Shown here: piece after piece, positions 6,625-14,193 of the stretch | Layout of the letters: each line of letters starts with the position of its first letter | Numbering within the stretch: the first letter of the stretch is position 1 | Assembly: GCA_021769025.1 (NCBI GenBank) | Contig: JAETTS010000015.1 | Coordinates: 1 to 16,737, forward strand | Source of the DNA: Enterocloster bolteae | GTDB lineage: Bacteria; Bacillota_A; Clostridia; Lachnospirales; Lachnospiraceae | DNA: 16,737 nt | Direction: 5' to 3' | The notes under the pieces: generated by a model | Database searches by the model: none | The model's input: only the letters and a program-made list of their open reading frames with translations | What the model was told of the DNA's origin: nothing | Translations under genes and position numbers: made by a program

Positions 6625-9461
6625 GGACAGGAAGGAAAACCAAGATAGGGACAATGATTTTTAGCAGCTGTTTCCTGGCAGGGGTTCTGTGCTATCAGAT
6701 GTCCAGAGGTGCTATCTTTGACGAATCAAAGGCTGTAACTTATGAGCAGTATGCATCCTCCCATGTGATTGAGGATTCTGTGCTGTTTATCGGGACCTAT
6801 CTGATTCATTCCCAGTCCCTGACGGATGAACTGTATGAGAAGGCCATGGAGAGTGCTACGGATTCCAATCAGATGAATGTGTACTACAAGTCCGAACTGG
6901 CAGGCGGAGCCTGGTTTGACATCACCGATGCAGCCGGACTTTCCGATATCTCCGATCAGGGTATCATGGCAGAGGCACAAGAACTGGCTCCTCTGTGGGT
7001 GACCTGCTATACCGGTGCCGACGGAATCACGAAAGATGCCAGAAGCGATGAGGCTGTCAATATTTTTGATACACCGGATCCCTATGATCTTTACAATCTT
7101 CCGGAGCTGGAGCCAATACGTCTTCAGTATGACAATCAGTTTTCGTCGGACAGTACAGGGGTTGACCAGTATTATTATGATACGCTGCGGGAGTTTTTCC
7201 AGCTGGAACTAAAAAACGATGTGACGGATTTATGCGACCTGCAGCTGGCAGGCCTTCAGAATTGTTATGAAAGCCTTCAGGCCTCGGACAACAAGGCACT
7301 GGCGGAAATCATAAGCAAACTGATGAGCCGGATTGACGGGCGGCGCAGGGCGGAACTATTCTCCATTCTGTCGGAAGTTGCAGACAATGAACTGATGAAA
7401 TTAAAGAACCATTGCTCCGGAGAAGGGTATAAGAGTAAGGATTACAGGGGCGAGCAATTTGTGGAGAATATGGATGTCAGCGATGCTGTGGGAATCGCCT
7501 TGCAGAGTTGCCAGGAAAGCTATATCGAATATTCCGGAAGGATGCTGGAGCAGGGAGAGACTGTTTTAAAAAATGTGGAATATGCAAAGAGTATGCAGAT
7601 AGTGGAGATAGCGTCCAACGGCTGGAGCGGACAGATAGAAGGAATGCTTTTAGAACTTCAGGCTTTGTATCACATCCAGGATGACGTGATAGCCGATACG
7701 GACAGGGAGTTAAGCCTTCTGGAGGGAGAACTATTAGGGGCGGCCGAGAATAAATATCGACAGTTGATATCCGGAGGAGCAGGAGGCGCCTACCAGGCGG
7801 CAGTGGCGAATGGGGTCAGCCAGGCAGCTAGAAATCAAGTGCTGGATGATCAAAAATCTGTGGTAAACGGTGCCAAGTCTGAGTTTCAGTATTTGATTCA
7901 GGCCAAGGTAAAACGGCAGTCAGCAGTAGATGGGGCTGCATATACGTATCAGAGAATTGAGCAGGCCGAAGGATTTTATGGGCTGGTGGCAGAGGACGAT
8001 TTCCGGGGGAAAGCCCAGGAGACGATTGACGACCATATTCTATGGCTCCAGAGTCTGGCAAAGTCCATATCCGATGAGGATGAAAGCCTTCAGTCTGAAC
8101 TTCAGAAACTGGAGAGCAGAAAGGAAGAACTTCTGGCACAACAGGCAGATGCTCTGGATGACAACAACCTAAGCGAGGCTAAAAGATATGAGGCTCTGAT
8201 TGCTCAGGCAGACCAGGAGATTGCTGCCAAGGAACAGGAATTGAATGCAGTTTTGGCCAGTGCCTCCAGTACAAGTGCCCAGAAGGCTCAAGCAGCCAAC
8301 CAGGCGGGAGATCGTACAGTCCTTAATAATATTAATCAGATGAAGAACGATGCCTTGTCCATGATTGCGGATGGCAATGCAGATGGCAACGACAATTTCA
8401 GTAACATGCTGGACGGACTGGCCTCCTTGGGAGCAGAAAGCGCTCTGGCAGAGATCAAGGATAAGCTGGAGTCTTCCGGAAGTACACGGCTTTTGAAGGA
8501 TGTGGATAAAGCTATGGAGGACAGCAGGGAAAGCAGCCTTCATGATTTGTATGGAGGCGGCGGGAATGAGGATGGAATAGTCCAACCCGGAGCAGATGGG
8601 ACAGGAAATGGAGCCGGAACCGGCCAGACTGGAACCGGGGACAGGACAGGTCAGAGCGGGGAAGACGGGATGGAAACCGGGGACGGAATGGATCAGACTG
8701 GAGCAGATGGGATGGGAAGTGGAGATGGAACAGGACAGCCCGGAGCAGATGGGATGGAAAGTGGGGCCGGAACCAGTCAGCCAGGAAAAGACGAGACGGG
8801 AAGCGGAGATGGAACAGGACAGCCTGGAACAGATGGGGCGGGAAGTGGAGATGGAACAGGTGGAAACGGTATTGGCACCAGCCAGCCTGGTGCAGATAAT
8901 CCGGCAGCCGGAATGAGCGAGGCCGATATCCGAAGTATACTGGAGACTGTTTTGGGAAGTTCTTTTGACGATGCAAATGATAAAAACAAAGCGGAAGCCA
9001 CGGCAGCCATGAATCGTTTGGGCCAGTCAGGAAGCCGTGCAGCGGCCAATCTGGCACGAATTTTCTTAAGCCAGTGTGTGAAGGAGGATAACCCGTATAT
9101 ATTCCTTAAATTAAGGGGGGAATCTGCTGAGCATATTCCTCTGCGCAGCATTGGGATCTGTGGCGGTTACCGCTACGTTTACAGTGACTCTCAAAAGGAA
9201 GTAACCCTGACCAAGAAATCCAGGGTATACCGTTTCTCGGTATATGGGGATAAGGTGGCAGTTCAAGGTGGAAAAGAGGAACAGTTGACATCACCTGTAA
9301 AGGTGCAGAGCCTGCCATATCTTGCGGAGGCGGATGCTTCATCCTATTTCCGGTGCCAGGCAGAATATATCGATACCACTGATTACGGCGTGGTATTAAA
9401 TGAGGAAATGCAGAAACGGGTGGAAGAACTGTTATCTGCATTCCAGGAAGGAGACCGGTAA
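6621..9461 (+). CDS. Large exported/membrane-anchored coiled-coil protein with Gly-rich repeat linker and Cu-amine-oxidase-N-like C-terminus
   Basis: The 946-residue protein begins with a basic N-terminus and a hydrophobic segment (residues ~10-27), a signal peptide or anchor. The next ~600 residues are mostly helical; the clearest coiled coil is at ~480-545, rich in Glu, Gln, Lys and Ala (for example LQSELQKLESRKEELLAQQA). Residues ~657-760 are a Gly/Asp/Thr-rich array of roughly 14-residue units such as GADGMGSGDGTGQP. The C-terminal ~130 residues resemble copper amine oxidase N-terminal-type domains, common on Firmicute surface proteins: HIPLRSIGICGGYRYVYSDS followed by a beta-rich stretch with KEVTLTKKSRVYRFSVYGDK. 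No catalytic motif was seen. It overlaps both neighbours (ATGA at its start, TAATG at its end), so it is translated with the TolC-like protein and with the first eCIS gene. I infer a structural partner in the envelope; the exact function is unknown. Confidence 0.7.
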   Translation: MRTGRKTKIGTMIFSSCFLAGVLCYQMSRGAIFDESKAVTYEQYASSHVIEDSVLFIGTYLIHSQSLTDELYEKAMESATDSNQMNVYYKSELAGGAWFDITDAAGLSDISDQGIMAEAQELAPLWVTCYTGADGITKDARSDEAVNIFDTPDPYDLYNLPELEPIRLQYDNQFSSDSTGVDQYYYDTLREFFQLELKNDVTDLCDLQLAGLQNCYESLQASDNKALAEIISKLMSRIDGRRRAELFSILSEVADNELMKLKNHCSGEGYKSKDYRGEQFVENMDVSDAVGIALQSCQESYIEYSGRMLEQGETVLKNVEYAKSMQIVEIASNGWSGQIEGMLLELQALYHIQDDVIADTDRELSLLEGELLGAAENKYRQLISGGAGGAYQAAVANGVSQAARNQVLDDQKSVVNGAKSEFQYLIQAKVKRQSAVDGAAYTYQRIEQAEGFYGLVAEDDFRGKAQETIDDHILWLQSLAKSISDEDESLQSELQKLESRKEELLAQQADALDDNNLSEAKRYEALIAQADQEIAAKEQELNAVLASASSTSAQKAQAANQAGDRTVLNNINQMKNDALSMIADGNADGNDNFSNMLDGLASLGAESALAEIKDKLESSGSTRLLKDVDKAMEDSRESSLHDLYGGGGNEDGIVQPGADGTGNGAGTGQTGTGDRTGQSGEDGMETGDGMDQTGADGMGSGDGTGQPGADGMESGAGTSQPGKDETGSGDGTGQPGTDGAGSGDGTGGNGIGTSQPGADNPAAGMSEADIRSILETVLGSSFDDANDKNKAEATAAMNRLGQSGSRAAANLARIFLSQCVKEDNPYIFLKLRGESAEHIPLRSIGICGGYRYVYSDSQKEVTLTKKSRVYRFSVYGDKVAVQGGKEEQLTSPVKVQSLPYLAEADASSYFRCQAEYIDTTDYGVVLNEEMQKRVEELLSAFQEGDR
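8589..8900 (+). repeat. Degenerate 42-bp (14-residue) tandem repeats coding a Gly-rich linker
   Basis: About seven imperfect units follow the pattern G-x-D-G-x-x-S/T-G-x-G-T-x-Q-P. At DNA level, blocks such as GGAGATGGAACAGGACAGCC recur with small changes. The array is inside the 946-residue gene and probably forms a flexible spacer of variable length. Confidence 0.85.
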
Positions 9462-10054
9462 TGGCAGATTATCCGATTATAGCAGACGTAAGCAGCCACA
9501 TTGTCAAGACGCTGCGGAAAAAAATGTGTCCGGAGCCCATACCGTCTCCCAACAACATTGAGATCTCATCCCCGGCAGACCAGGATGTGGACTATATCCT
9601 GGGGCTGTATCTGTATGATATCCGGGAAGAGAGTGATGTGACGCAGCCGCCCTTCATTCAAAAGGGGCGAGTGCAGCTTCAAAAGCCGCCCAGGCCATAT
9701 GGCCTTTACTATATGGTCTTTATAAACGGTTCCTCCCAGATGGGATTAAAGGCACCGGATATACAAAAAATCATTGGAAGAGTGGCGCAGATTGTCAATG
9801 ACAACAGTTCTGTTCTTCCAAGCCAGCTGCAGTCCTGGATCACTACGCAGGAGCCTCCCATTGTACTGTCTCAGGCGAAGATAAGTCTGGAGGAGAAAGT
9901 AAGGGTGTGGCAGGCGATCAACAAGCCATATCAGATCAGCCTGTTCTATAAGGCGGCACCTGTATTTTTATCCAGCGAAGTGATCATCGACACACCTCGT
10001 GTCGTGGACGCAAGCTTCGAACTGCATATTACGGGAGAGGAGGAGCGCTTGTGA
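9461..10054 (+). CDS. DUF4255 / Pvc16-like eCIS cap (tube-sheath terminator) protein
   Basis: The 197-residue product fits the DUF4255 (Pvc16 N-terminal) family: an N-terminal IADVSSHIVKTLRKK helix, then NIEISSPAD, then VDYILGLYLYDIREESD, the basic RVQLQKPPRPYGLYYMV strand, and the late REV-type segment KPYQISLFYKAAPVFLSSEVI. Family members in Photorhabdus virulence cassettes and the Serratia antifeeding prophage sit at the far end of the particle and fix tube and sheath length. The ATG shares one base with the previous TAA (TAATG) and has AGGAAGGAGA upstream. The last five codons and the stop lie inside the first copy of an 85-bp direct repeat, so the C-terminus (EEERL) may have been altered by that element. 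This is the first recognisable particle gene of the cluster. Confidence 0.9.
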   Translation: MADYPIIADVSSHIVKTLRKKMCPEPIPSPNNIEISSPADQDVDYILGLYLYDIREESDVTQPPFIQKGRVQLQKPPRPYGLYYMVFINGSSQMGLKAPDIQKIIGRVAQIVNDNSSVLPSQLQSWITTQEPPIVLSQAKISLEEKVRVWQAINKPYQISLFYKAAPVFLSSEVIIDTPRVVDASFELHITGEEERL

Positions 10055-10124
10055 AACGTAAGTTTCACAACTGGAATCGCTCCGACGACCTGGCAGGCGA
10101 CGTGGAGCGGAGCGTGCCGATTCA
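10040..10124 (+). repeat. 85-bp direct repeat, copy 1
   Basis: It is identical to 10130-10214 except at 10107 (G versus A at 10197). It begins within the last codons of the cap gene and holds that gene's stop. Inside are a perfect hairpin, GTGAAAC-GTAA-GTTTCAC (10051-10068), and a larger bulged stem: GAATCGCTCCG (10074-10084) against CGGAG (10108-10112) and CGATTC (10118-10123). Confidence 0.95.
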
Positions 10125-10129
10125 GCAGA

Positions 10130-10214
10130 GAGGAGCGCTTGTGAAACGTAAGTTTCACAACTGGAATCGCTCCGACGACCTGGCAGGCGACGTGGAACGG
10201 AGCGTGCCGATTCA
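10130..10214 (+). repeat. 85-bp direct repeat, copy 2
   Basis: Second copy, exactly 90 bp after the first, with the same two hairpins (GTGAAAC/GTTTCAC at 10141-10158 and the bulged stem at ~10164-10213). Its single difference is in the unpaired part, so the predicted fold is kept. It ends just before the ribosome site of the next gene. Confidence 0.95.
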
Positions 10215-10240
10215 ACTAGGAAGGAGGGGGAGTGTAACAG

Positions 10241-10996
10241 GTGGATGCATCTGTCATTCGCTGCAGGCTGGATTTGCTGGTTCGTCTGATCGATACCACA
10301 ACCGGCGCAGAGATAGAAGAGAGAAATGTGCAGTTTTTCAGAGATCACAAGCCAGTACAGCCTGTTCCCAGAGGAAACGGTAACTACGTATTCCTAAACT
10401 GTGGGCGGGAGGATGGCAGCCTGGATATTAAGGTTTGGGGCTTTGACCCATGCCAGGTGTCTGTGGAGTATGAGAAACTGGATAGCCAGGTGCCTGTGTT
10501 AGAAGCGTTCCTGATACCGTCAGAGAGCGCAGCCAGTCTTTCGCCGGTCATCACTTACTCAGGAAAGCTTCCTGGTCTGGAAAGTGTGCAGGCAGTTAAT
10601 TTAGGCCAGGCCTATTGTTGTATCAGCGAATTTGATGAGAGAAAACGCATTATGAAGCTGTTTAAAACTCACAGGTCAGGCATGGATCATGTGTATTATG
10701 GACTGATCCACCCGGAACGACAGGATTATGAGCCGTTTACCGTGGTAAAAGAGATATCGGAATCTTCCATAAAGATCAGCCAGCCGTTAAAGGAACCATT
10801 TTCCGTAAATTCTCCCATTGCCCGGATCGTCTTTGGAAGGGTGACACCGGAAGGAGACTATGTGCTTCGGGTCAGAAACGACGCATCTCGTCTTTTGTAT
10901 CTGGTTCGGTATGTGACAGAGGGGGATGTGAGCTTTCAGGTGGTAGACTTTCACAGGCTGGAAGAAAAGGAGCAGACAGTATGGCGCAAATCGTAG
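10241..10996 (+). CDS. eCIS-cluster beta-sandwich-like protein of unknown function
   Basis: The 251-residue protein starts at GTG 10241, preceded by AAGGAGGGGG (10221-10230). No in-frame ATG lies near the conserved N-terminus. Residues ~10-80 look like a carboxypeptidase-regulatory-type beta sandwich: LLVRLIDTTTGAEIEERNVQF, then PRGNGNYVFLNC, then LDIKVWGFDPC. Residues ~110-250 are a second beta-rich domain (SGMDHVYYGLIHPE, DYVLRVRNDASRLLYLVRYV). There are no signal peptide, membrane helix or catalytic motifs. It lies between the cap and PAAR-like genes, and its last 16 bases overlap the PAAR-like start, so it is probably made with the particle. A particle decoration, adaptor or tip-binding role is a guess; I do not recognise a named family. 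Confidence 0.65.
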   Translation: MDASVIRCRLDLLVRLIDTTTGAEIEERNVQFFRDHKPVQPVPRGNGNYVFLNCGREDGSLDIKVWGFDPCQVSVEYEKLDSQVPVLEAFLIPSESAASLSPVITYSGKLPGLESVQAVNLGQAYCCISEFDERKRIMKLFKTHRSGMDHVYYGLIHPERQDYEPFTVVKEISESSIKISQPLKEPFSVNSPIARIVFGRVTPEGDYVLRVRNDASRLLYLVRYVTEGDVSFQVVDFHRLEEKEQTVWRKS

Positions 10997-11370
10997 TAAC
11001 CGGAGCATCGGCCATGTGTTCTTTCGGAACAGCACCGGGAACCGTGAATGCCACATCTCAGGCAGTGTGTATGGCGGAAGGAAAGCCTGCGGCCACGATT
11101 CAGGACTGCCAGGCAGTCAATATCACCCCTTTTGGGATGTGTACGTCATTGGCCAATCCACAGGTGGCGGCGGCTACAGCGGCAGCACTGGGAGTATTGA
11201 CACCCCAGCCCTGTATGTTGGTGCCGGCAGGAACCTGGATTCCTACGAAGCCAACCGTACTGGTGGGAGGAAAGCCCTGTCTGACCAATGATTGCAAGCT
11301 TATGTGCTCAAACGGAATGGGAAACATAAGCATTGTCTCACCGGGACAGGTGAAGGCAGTGATATCGTAA
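10981..11370 (+). CDS. DUF4280 PAAR-like spike-tip protein
   Basis: The 129-residue protein matches the DUF4280 (PAAR-like) pattern: an early VVTGASAMCSFGTAPG, a middle PAATIQDCQAVNITPFGMC, an Ala-rich segment before TPQPCMLVPAGTWIPT, then VLVGGKPCLTNDCKLMC, and a Gly/Ile-rich end with SPGQ. Eight cysteines occur at conserved-looking sites, fitting metal binding at a spike tip. PAAR and PAAR-like proteins sharpen the VgrG-type spike of contractile systems and can carry effectors; this one is short and has no extra toxin domain. AAAAGGAG lies 8 bases before ATG, and the start overlaps the preceding gene by 16 bases. Its place before the sheath rather than beside the spike gene is worth noting. 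Confidence 0.85.
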   Translation: MAQIVVTGASAMCSFGTAPGTVNATSQAVCMAEGKPAATIQDCQAVNITPFGMCTSLANPQVAAATAAALGVLTPQPCMLVPAGTWIPTKPTVLVGGKPCLTNDCKLMCSNGMGNISIVSPGQVKAVIS

Positions 11371-11415
11371 GTAAGAAAAAACGGCTATAAAGAGAATGAA
11401 AGGAGAACTACTATT

Positions 11416-13122
11416 ATGGCAGAATATTTTACACCGGGCGTATACGTGGAAGAATATGACAATTCTCCGCGGAGCATAGAAGGTGTGGGGACCAGCACAG
11501 CCGGATTTATCGGCTTTGCGGAAAAGGGTCCTACTATAGGGGCACCGTCCCTGGTAACAAGCTTTAAAAGCTTTACAAAACAGTTTGGAGGATTCTTAAG
11601 TGAGTTTACTCATGGGGAATACCGCTATCTGGCTAATAGTGTGGAGCAGTTTTTTATCAACGGAGGAACCAGATGTTTCGTGTCCCGTGTGATTCCTGAA
11701 GATGCTGCGGCAGCGAAAAAGGAGATGGGGCTTCTTACAGTGGAAGCAGCCAATGAGGGCAAATGGGGCAACCGTGTCCAGGTTTCCTTAAGTACAGCTG
11801 AGAGACGGAAAATGCAGCTGATCGCTGAGTCTGGAACAGGATATGTTGCAAAAAGTGTGGAAGGTTTCCGGGAAGGCGATTTGGTGGAGGTAAATGGTGA
11901 ATATAACCGTATCGTTACCATTTATGATAACACAGTGACCTTTGAGGCTGCGTTTAAAGAGGATGTGGTGGATAAGGGGATTATTCCCAAGACCGTGCTT
12001 TACCTGGTGACGGTAGACGTAAGCATTCGCTACAACGATGAGGTGGAGAACTACGGGGAGTTAAGCTTCAATACGGCGGCTCCCAACTACATAGCTTTCC
12101 AACTGGCAAAAAGTGAGTTGGTGAAGGTTTCCGTAGGGCAGCTGGAGGAATTGGGCAATCCGGTGGAGGCCATTTTCGGTGAAGGGAACCAGAGGGGGAT
12201 GCTGACACTGGAGGGCGGTTTTGACGGTACCATGGAAAAGGTGACTCCTATTACCTTTATCGGTACAGATAATGGTCCGGGGAAGCGCACGGGAATTCAG
12301 TCATTTTTGGAGAACAGTACAGTGAGTATGATGGCCATTCCGGGGATTACGGATCCGGAGGTTATCGTATCTTTGACAGCCCACTGCGAGAATTTAAAGA
12401 GCAGGGTTGCAGTGTTTGATATGCCGAAGGATATGTACAAGACAAGGGATCTGATTGAGTACAGAGGGATTATTGATTCTTCTTATGCGGCTATGTATCA
12501 TCCGTGGATTCAGGTGTTTGACCGCTCTTCCAACAAAAGCGACTTTGTTCCGCCGTCCGGAGCCGTTATGGGGATTTATTCCAGAACGGATATCAACAGA
12601 GGGGTTCACAAGGCTCCGGCCAATGAGATTGTGTTCTGTACCGGGCTTAAGGTGAATTATACCAAAGCAGAGCAGGACATTCTGAATCCGGAAGGAGTTA
12701 ACCTGATTCGGGCCATTCCGGGACAGGGAATCCGTGTATGGGGCGCAAGGACGGCCAGCAGCAATACAGCGTTTAAGTATGTGAATGTGAGACGGCTCTT
12801 TATCTATGTGGAGGAGAGTATCAAGGCCAATACCAACTGGGTAGTATTTGAGCCCAATGATGCTACGCTTTGGCAGAGAGTCAGCCTGACGATTTCTTCC
12901 TTCCTTGACAGCATGTGGAGGACAGGGATGCTGGCAGGTGCAACTCCCGGTGAAGGGTATTTTGTAGAGATTGGTGCGTCTACCATGAGTAGGGATGATA
13001 TTATGAACGGCAGATTGATCTGCAATATCGGGATAGCTCCTTCACGTCCGGCTGAGTTTGTCATCTTCCGTGTAACACAGCATACGGCTGAGGCCGGCGG
13101 AGAGGCGCAGGCAGAGGGTTGA
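11416..13122 (+). CDS. Contractile tail sheath protein
   Basis: The 568-residue protein has the standard sheath N-terminus (FTPGVYVEEYDNSPRSIEGV followed by GTSTAGFIGFAEKGP). Its C-terminal domain at ~455-558 holds YVNVRRLFIYVEESIKANT, WVVFEPNDATLWQRV, and FLDSMWRTGMLAGATPGEGYFVE, the conserved core that makes the sheath-sheath and sheath-tube contacts. Between them lie variable domains (about 130-290) that enlarge it relative to small ~350-residue eCIS sheaths, closer to long phage-type sheaths. It drives contraction by shortening around the tube. GAAAGGAGA sits about 9 bases before the ATG. Only one sheath gene is present in the window, unlike Photorhabdus and Serratia particles, which use several sheath proteins. 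Confidence 0.97.
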   Translation: MAEYFTPGVYVEEYDNSPRSIEGVGTSTAGFIGFAEKGPTIGAPSLVTSFKSFTKQFGGFLSEFTHGEYRYLANSVEQFFINGGTRCFVSRVIPEDAAAAKKEMGLLTVEAANEGKWGNRVQVSLSTAERRKMQLIAESGTGYVAKSVEGFREGDLVEVNGEYNRIVTIYDNTVTFEAAFKEDVVDKGIIPKTVLYLVTVDVSIRYNDEVENYGELSFNTAAPNYIAFQLAKSELVKVSVGQLEELGNPVEAIFGEGNQRGMLTLEGGFDGTMEKVTPITFIGTDNGPGKRTGIQSFLENSTVSMMAIPGITDPEVIVSLTAHCENLKSRVAVFDMPKDMYKTRDLIEYRGIIDSSYAAMYHPWIQVFDRSSNKSDFVPPSGAVMGIYSRTDINRGVHKAPANEIVFCTGLKVNYTKAEQDILNPEGVNLIRAIPGQGIRVWGARTASSNTAFKYVNVRRLFIYVEESIKANTNWVVFEPNDATLWQRVSLTISSFLDSMWRTGMLAGATPGEGYFVEIGASTMSRDDIMNGRLICNIGIAPSRPAEFVIFRVTQHTAEAGGEAQAEG

Positions 13123-13170
13123 TGGATTCGTTGAAAGGTTATGATTTTTTAGATAAAGGAGAGATGAAGA

Positions 13171-13665
13171 ATGGCAACATATGAAAATAGTAAGGGCCTT
13201 GCCTATCCTTTGACAAAGATGAACTTCCTGGTTACCGTGGACGGAGTTTCCGGTACGGCGGCATTCAGTGAAGTGACTGGGGTGGAAGCATCCGTCGACG
13301 TGATCGAGTTCCGCCAGGGCAATGCCAACAGTCTGGCTCCGGTTAAGATTCCGGGATTGGTGAAGCATGGGAATGTGACGCTGAAGATGGGGTATACGCT
13401 GGATAGTGCGTTTAAGACCTGGATCCAGGAGTGCGTTAGCGAGGTGCGTGGAGAGATTCCCAGGAATAATGTGCAGATTGAGATGATCGATATTAACGGT
13501 GGGGCTCCTCAGACCATTGCTACGGCTATTAGCGGGACCAGGGTGTGGATTTTGACCAATGCCTGGGTGACAAAGTATAATGCGCCGGATCTGGATGCTA
13601 AGACCAGCGATGTGGCAATTGAGAGTGTGGAGATTGCTTATGAGGAGTTGGTGATTCCGAACTAA
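13171..13665 (+). CDS. Inner tube protein (T4 gp19-like)
   Basis: The 164-residue protein has the usual tube length and order: MNFLVTVDGVSGTAAFSEVTGVEAS (first beta strands), IEFRQGNANSLAPVKIPGLVKHGNVTLKMG (loop and central hairpin), then VQIEMIDINGG, and the end ILTNAWVTKYNAPDLDAKTSDVAIESVEIAYEEL. This is the T4 gp19/Afp1 family, which forms stacked hexameric rings inside the sheath. AAAGGAGAG precedes the ATG. The gene follows the sheath by 48 bp and is followed by a strong hairpin and the longest intergenic space in the window, consistent with higher expression of tube than of downstream parts. The product is cytosolic until assembled. Confidence 0.96.
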   Translation: MATYENSKGLAYPLTKMNFLVTVDGVSGTAAFSEVTGVEASVDVIEFRQGNANSLAPVKIPGLVKHGNVTLKMGYTLDSAFKTWIQECVSEVRGEIPRNNVQIEMIDINGGAPQTIATAISGTRVWILTNAWVTKYNAPDLDAKTSDVAIESVEIAYEELVIPN

Positions 13666-13699
13666 GGGGTTGCTGTTGAGAGATGGTTGTAAGAGGGAT

Positions 13700-13727
13700 G
13701 CTCCGGAAAGAGTTCTCTTTCCGGAGC
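13700..13727 (+). promoter_or_regulatory. Perfect 12-bp hairpin in the spacer after the tube gene
   Basis: GCTCCGGAAAGA, loop GTTC, TCTTTCCGGAGC. No U-tract follows, so it is not a standard intrinsic terminator. A role in mRNA stability, processing or partial termination would set tube levels above the downstream genes. The rest of the 163-bp spacer shows no ORF with a good start and no convincing promoter. Confidence 0.75.
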
Positions 13728-13828
13728 TGGCCGTTGACAGGCTGTGGAAAGAGGTTGACAGAAATCCAATTGGGTGGTGGTAGAGAGGTTGATGGTAGTT
13801 GAGGTGAGGAATTGGAAAGGAGCAGAGG

Positions 13829-14191
13829 ATGGAGACAGTATTTGAGTTTACCTTGCCGAAGGGGTATATGGATGGGACGGGGCAGCTTCATCGGAGAGGG
13901 AAGATGCGCCTGGCTACGGCGGGGGATGAGATTAGCGCTACCAGAGATCCCAGAGTTTTGAGTAATCCTTCTTATCTTACAATTGTGATATTGGGTAAGG
14001 TGGTGACGGAACTGGAGGGGCTGGAGATGGTGACAGCGAATGTGATTGAGAAGCTGTTTACAGCGGATTTGGCTTTTTTGCAAGATATGTACCAGAGGAT
14101 TAATGATATTGAGCCGCCGGTTATGGAAGTGGTGTGTCCGGATTGCGGAAAGATTTTTAAGGCGCCCCTAAATTTTACCGGGGAGGGATAA
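13829..14191 (+). CDS. Tail assembly chaperone-like protein (TAC E/41/14 type) with C-terminal CxxC
   Basis: The 120-residue product starts with TVFEFTLPKGYMDGTGQLHRRGKMRLATAGDE, close to Mu gp41/phage tail assembly chaperone-type proteins (LP..Y.DG.G..HR...MR.AT..DE). It continues LVxP-type helices up to LTIVILGKVVTELEGLEMVTANVIEKLFTADLAFLQDMYQRIN. The last 20 residues hold VCPDCGKIF, a single CxxC pair that could bind metal only in a dimer or as half of a ribbon. eCIS clusters commonly carry such a gene between tube and DUF6760 genes. In phages the family helps the tail assemble and is not in the finished tail; whether that holds in eCIS particles is less certain. AAAGGAG lies 6 bases before the ATG. 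The stop is 2 bases before the probable CTG start of the next gene. Confidence 0.75.
   Translation: METVFEFTLPKGYMDGTGQLHRRGKMRLATAGDEISATRDPRVLSNPSYLTIVILGKVVTELEGLEMVTANVIEKLFTADLAFLQDMYQRINDIEPPVMEVVCPDCGKIFKAPLNFTGEG
14181..14188 (+). promoter_or_regulatory. Ribosome binding site supporting a CTG start
   Basis: GGGAGGGA, inside the end of the chaperone-like gene, is 5 bases before CTG 14194. No ATG, GTG or TTG occurs between the frame's upstream stop (14158-14160) and the conserved N-terminal residues. Confidence 0.5.
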
Positions 14192-14193
14192 AA

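Noticed and set aside
8512..9057. Minus-strand open frame rich in His, Pro, Phe and Leu
   Set aside because: It is the shadow of the Gly-rich repeat array of the + strand gene.
10051..10383. Open frame on the + strand covering both repeat copies (110 residues)
   Set aside because: It is open because of the repeat period and runs out of frame into the well-supported gene at 10241; composition after 10215 is that of a shadow frame.
13140..13145. TATGAT as a -10 box before the tube gene
   Set aside because: No -35 box at a suitable distance; the gene is 48 bp after the sheath in a tight operon.
13700..13727. The hairpin as a rho-independent terminator
   Set aside because: It is followed by TGGCCG and no U-tract, and the same gene set continues after it.
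13734..13760. Two TTGACA boxes (13734 and 13755) as a promoter for the genes after the tube
   Set aside because: No TATAAT-like box lies 16-18 bases after either one.
14140..14191. Zinc ribbon at the end of the chaperone-like protein
   Set aside because: Only one CxxC pair is present; a ribbon needs two pairs in one chain.
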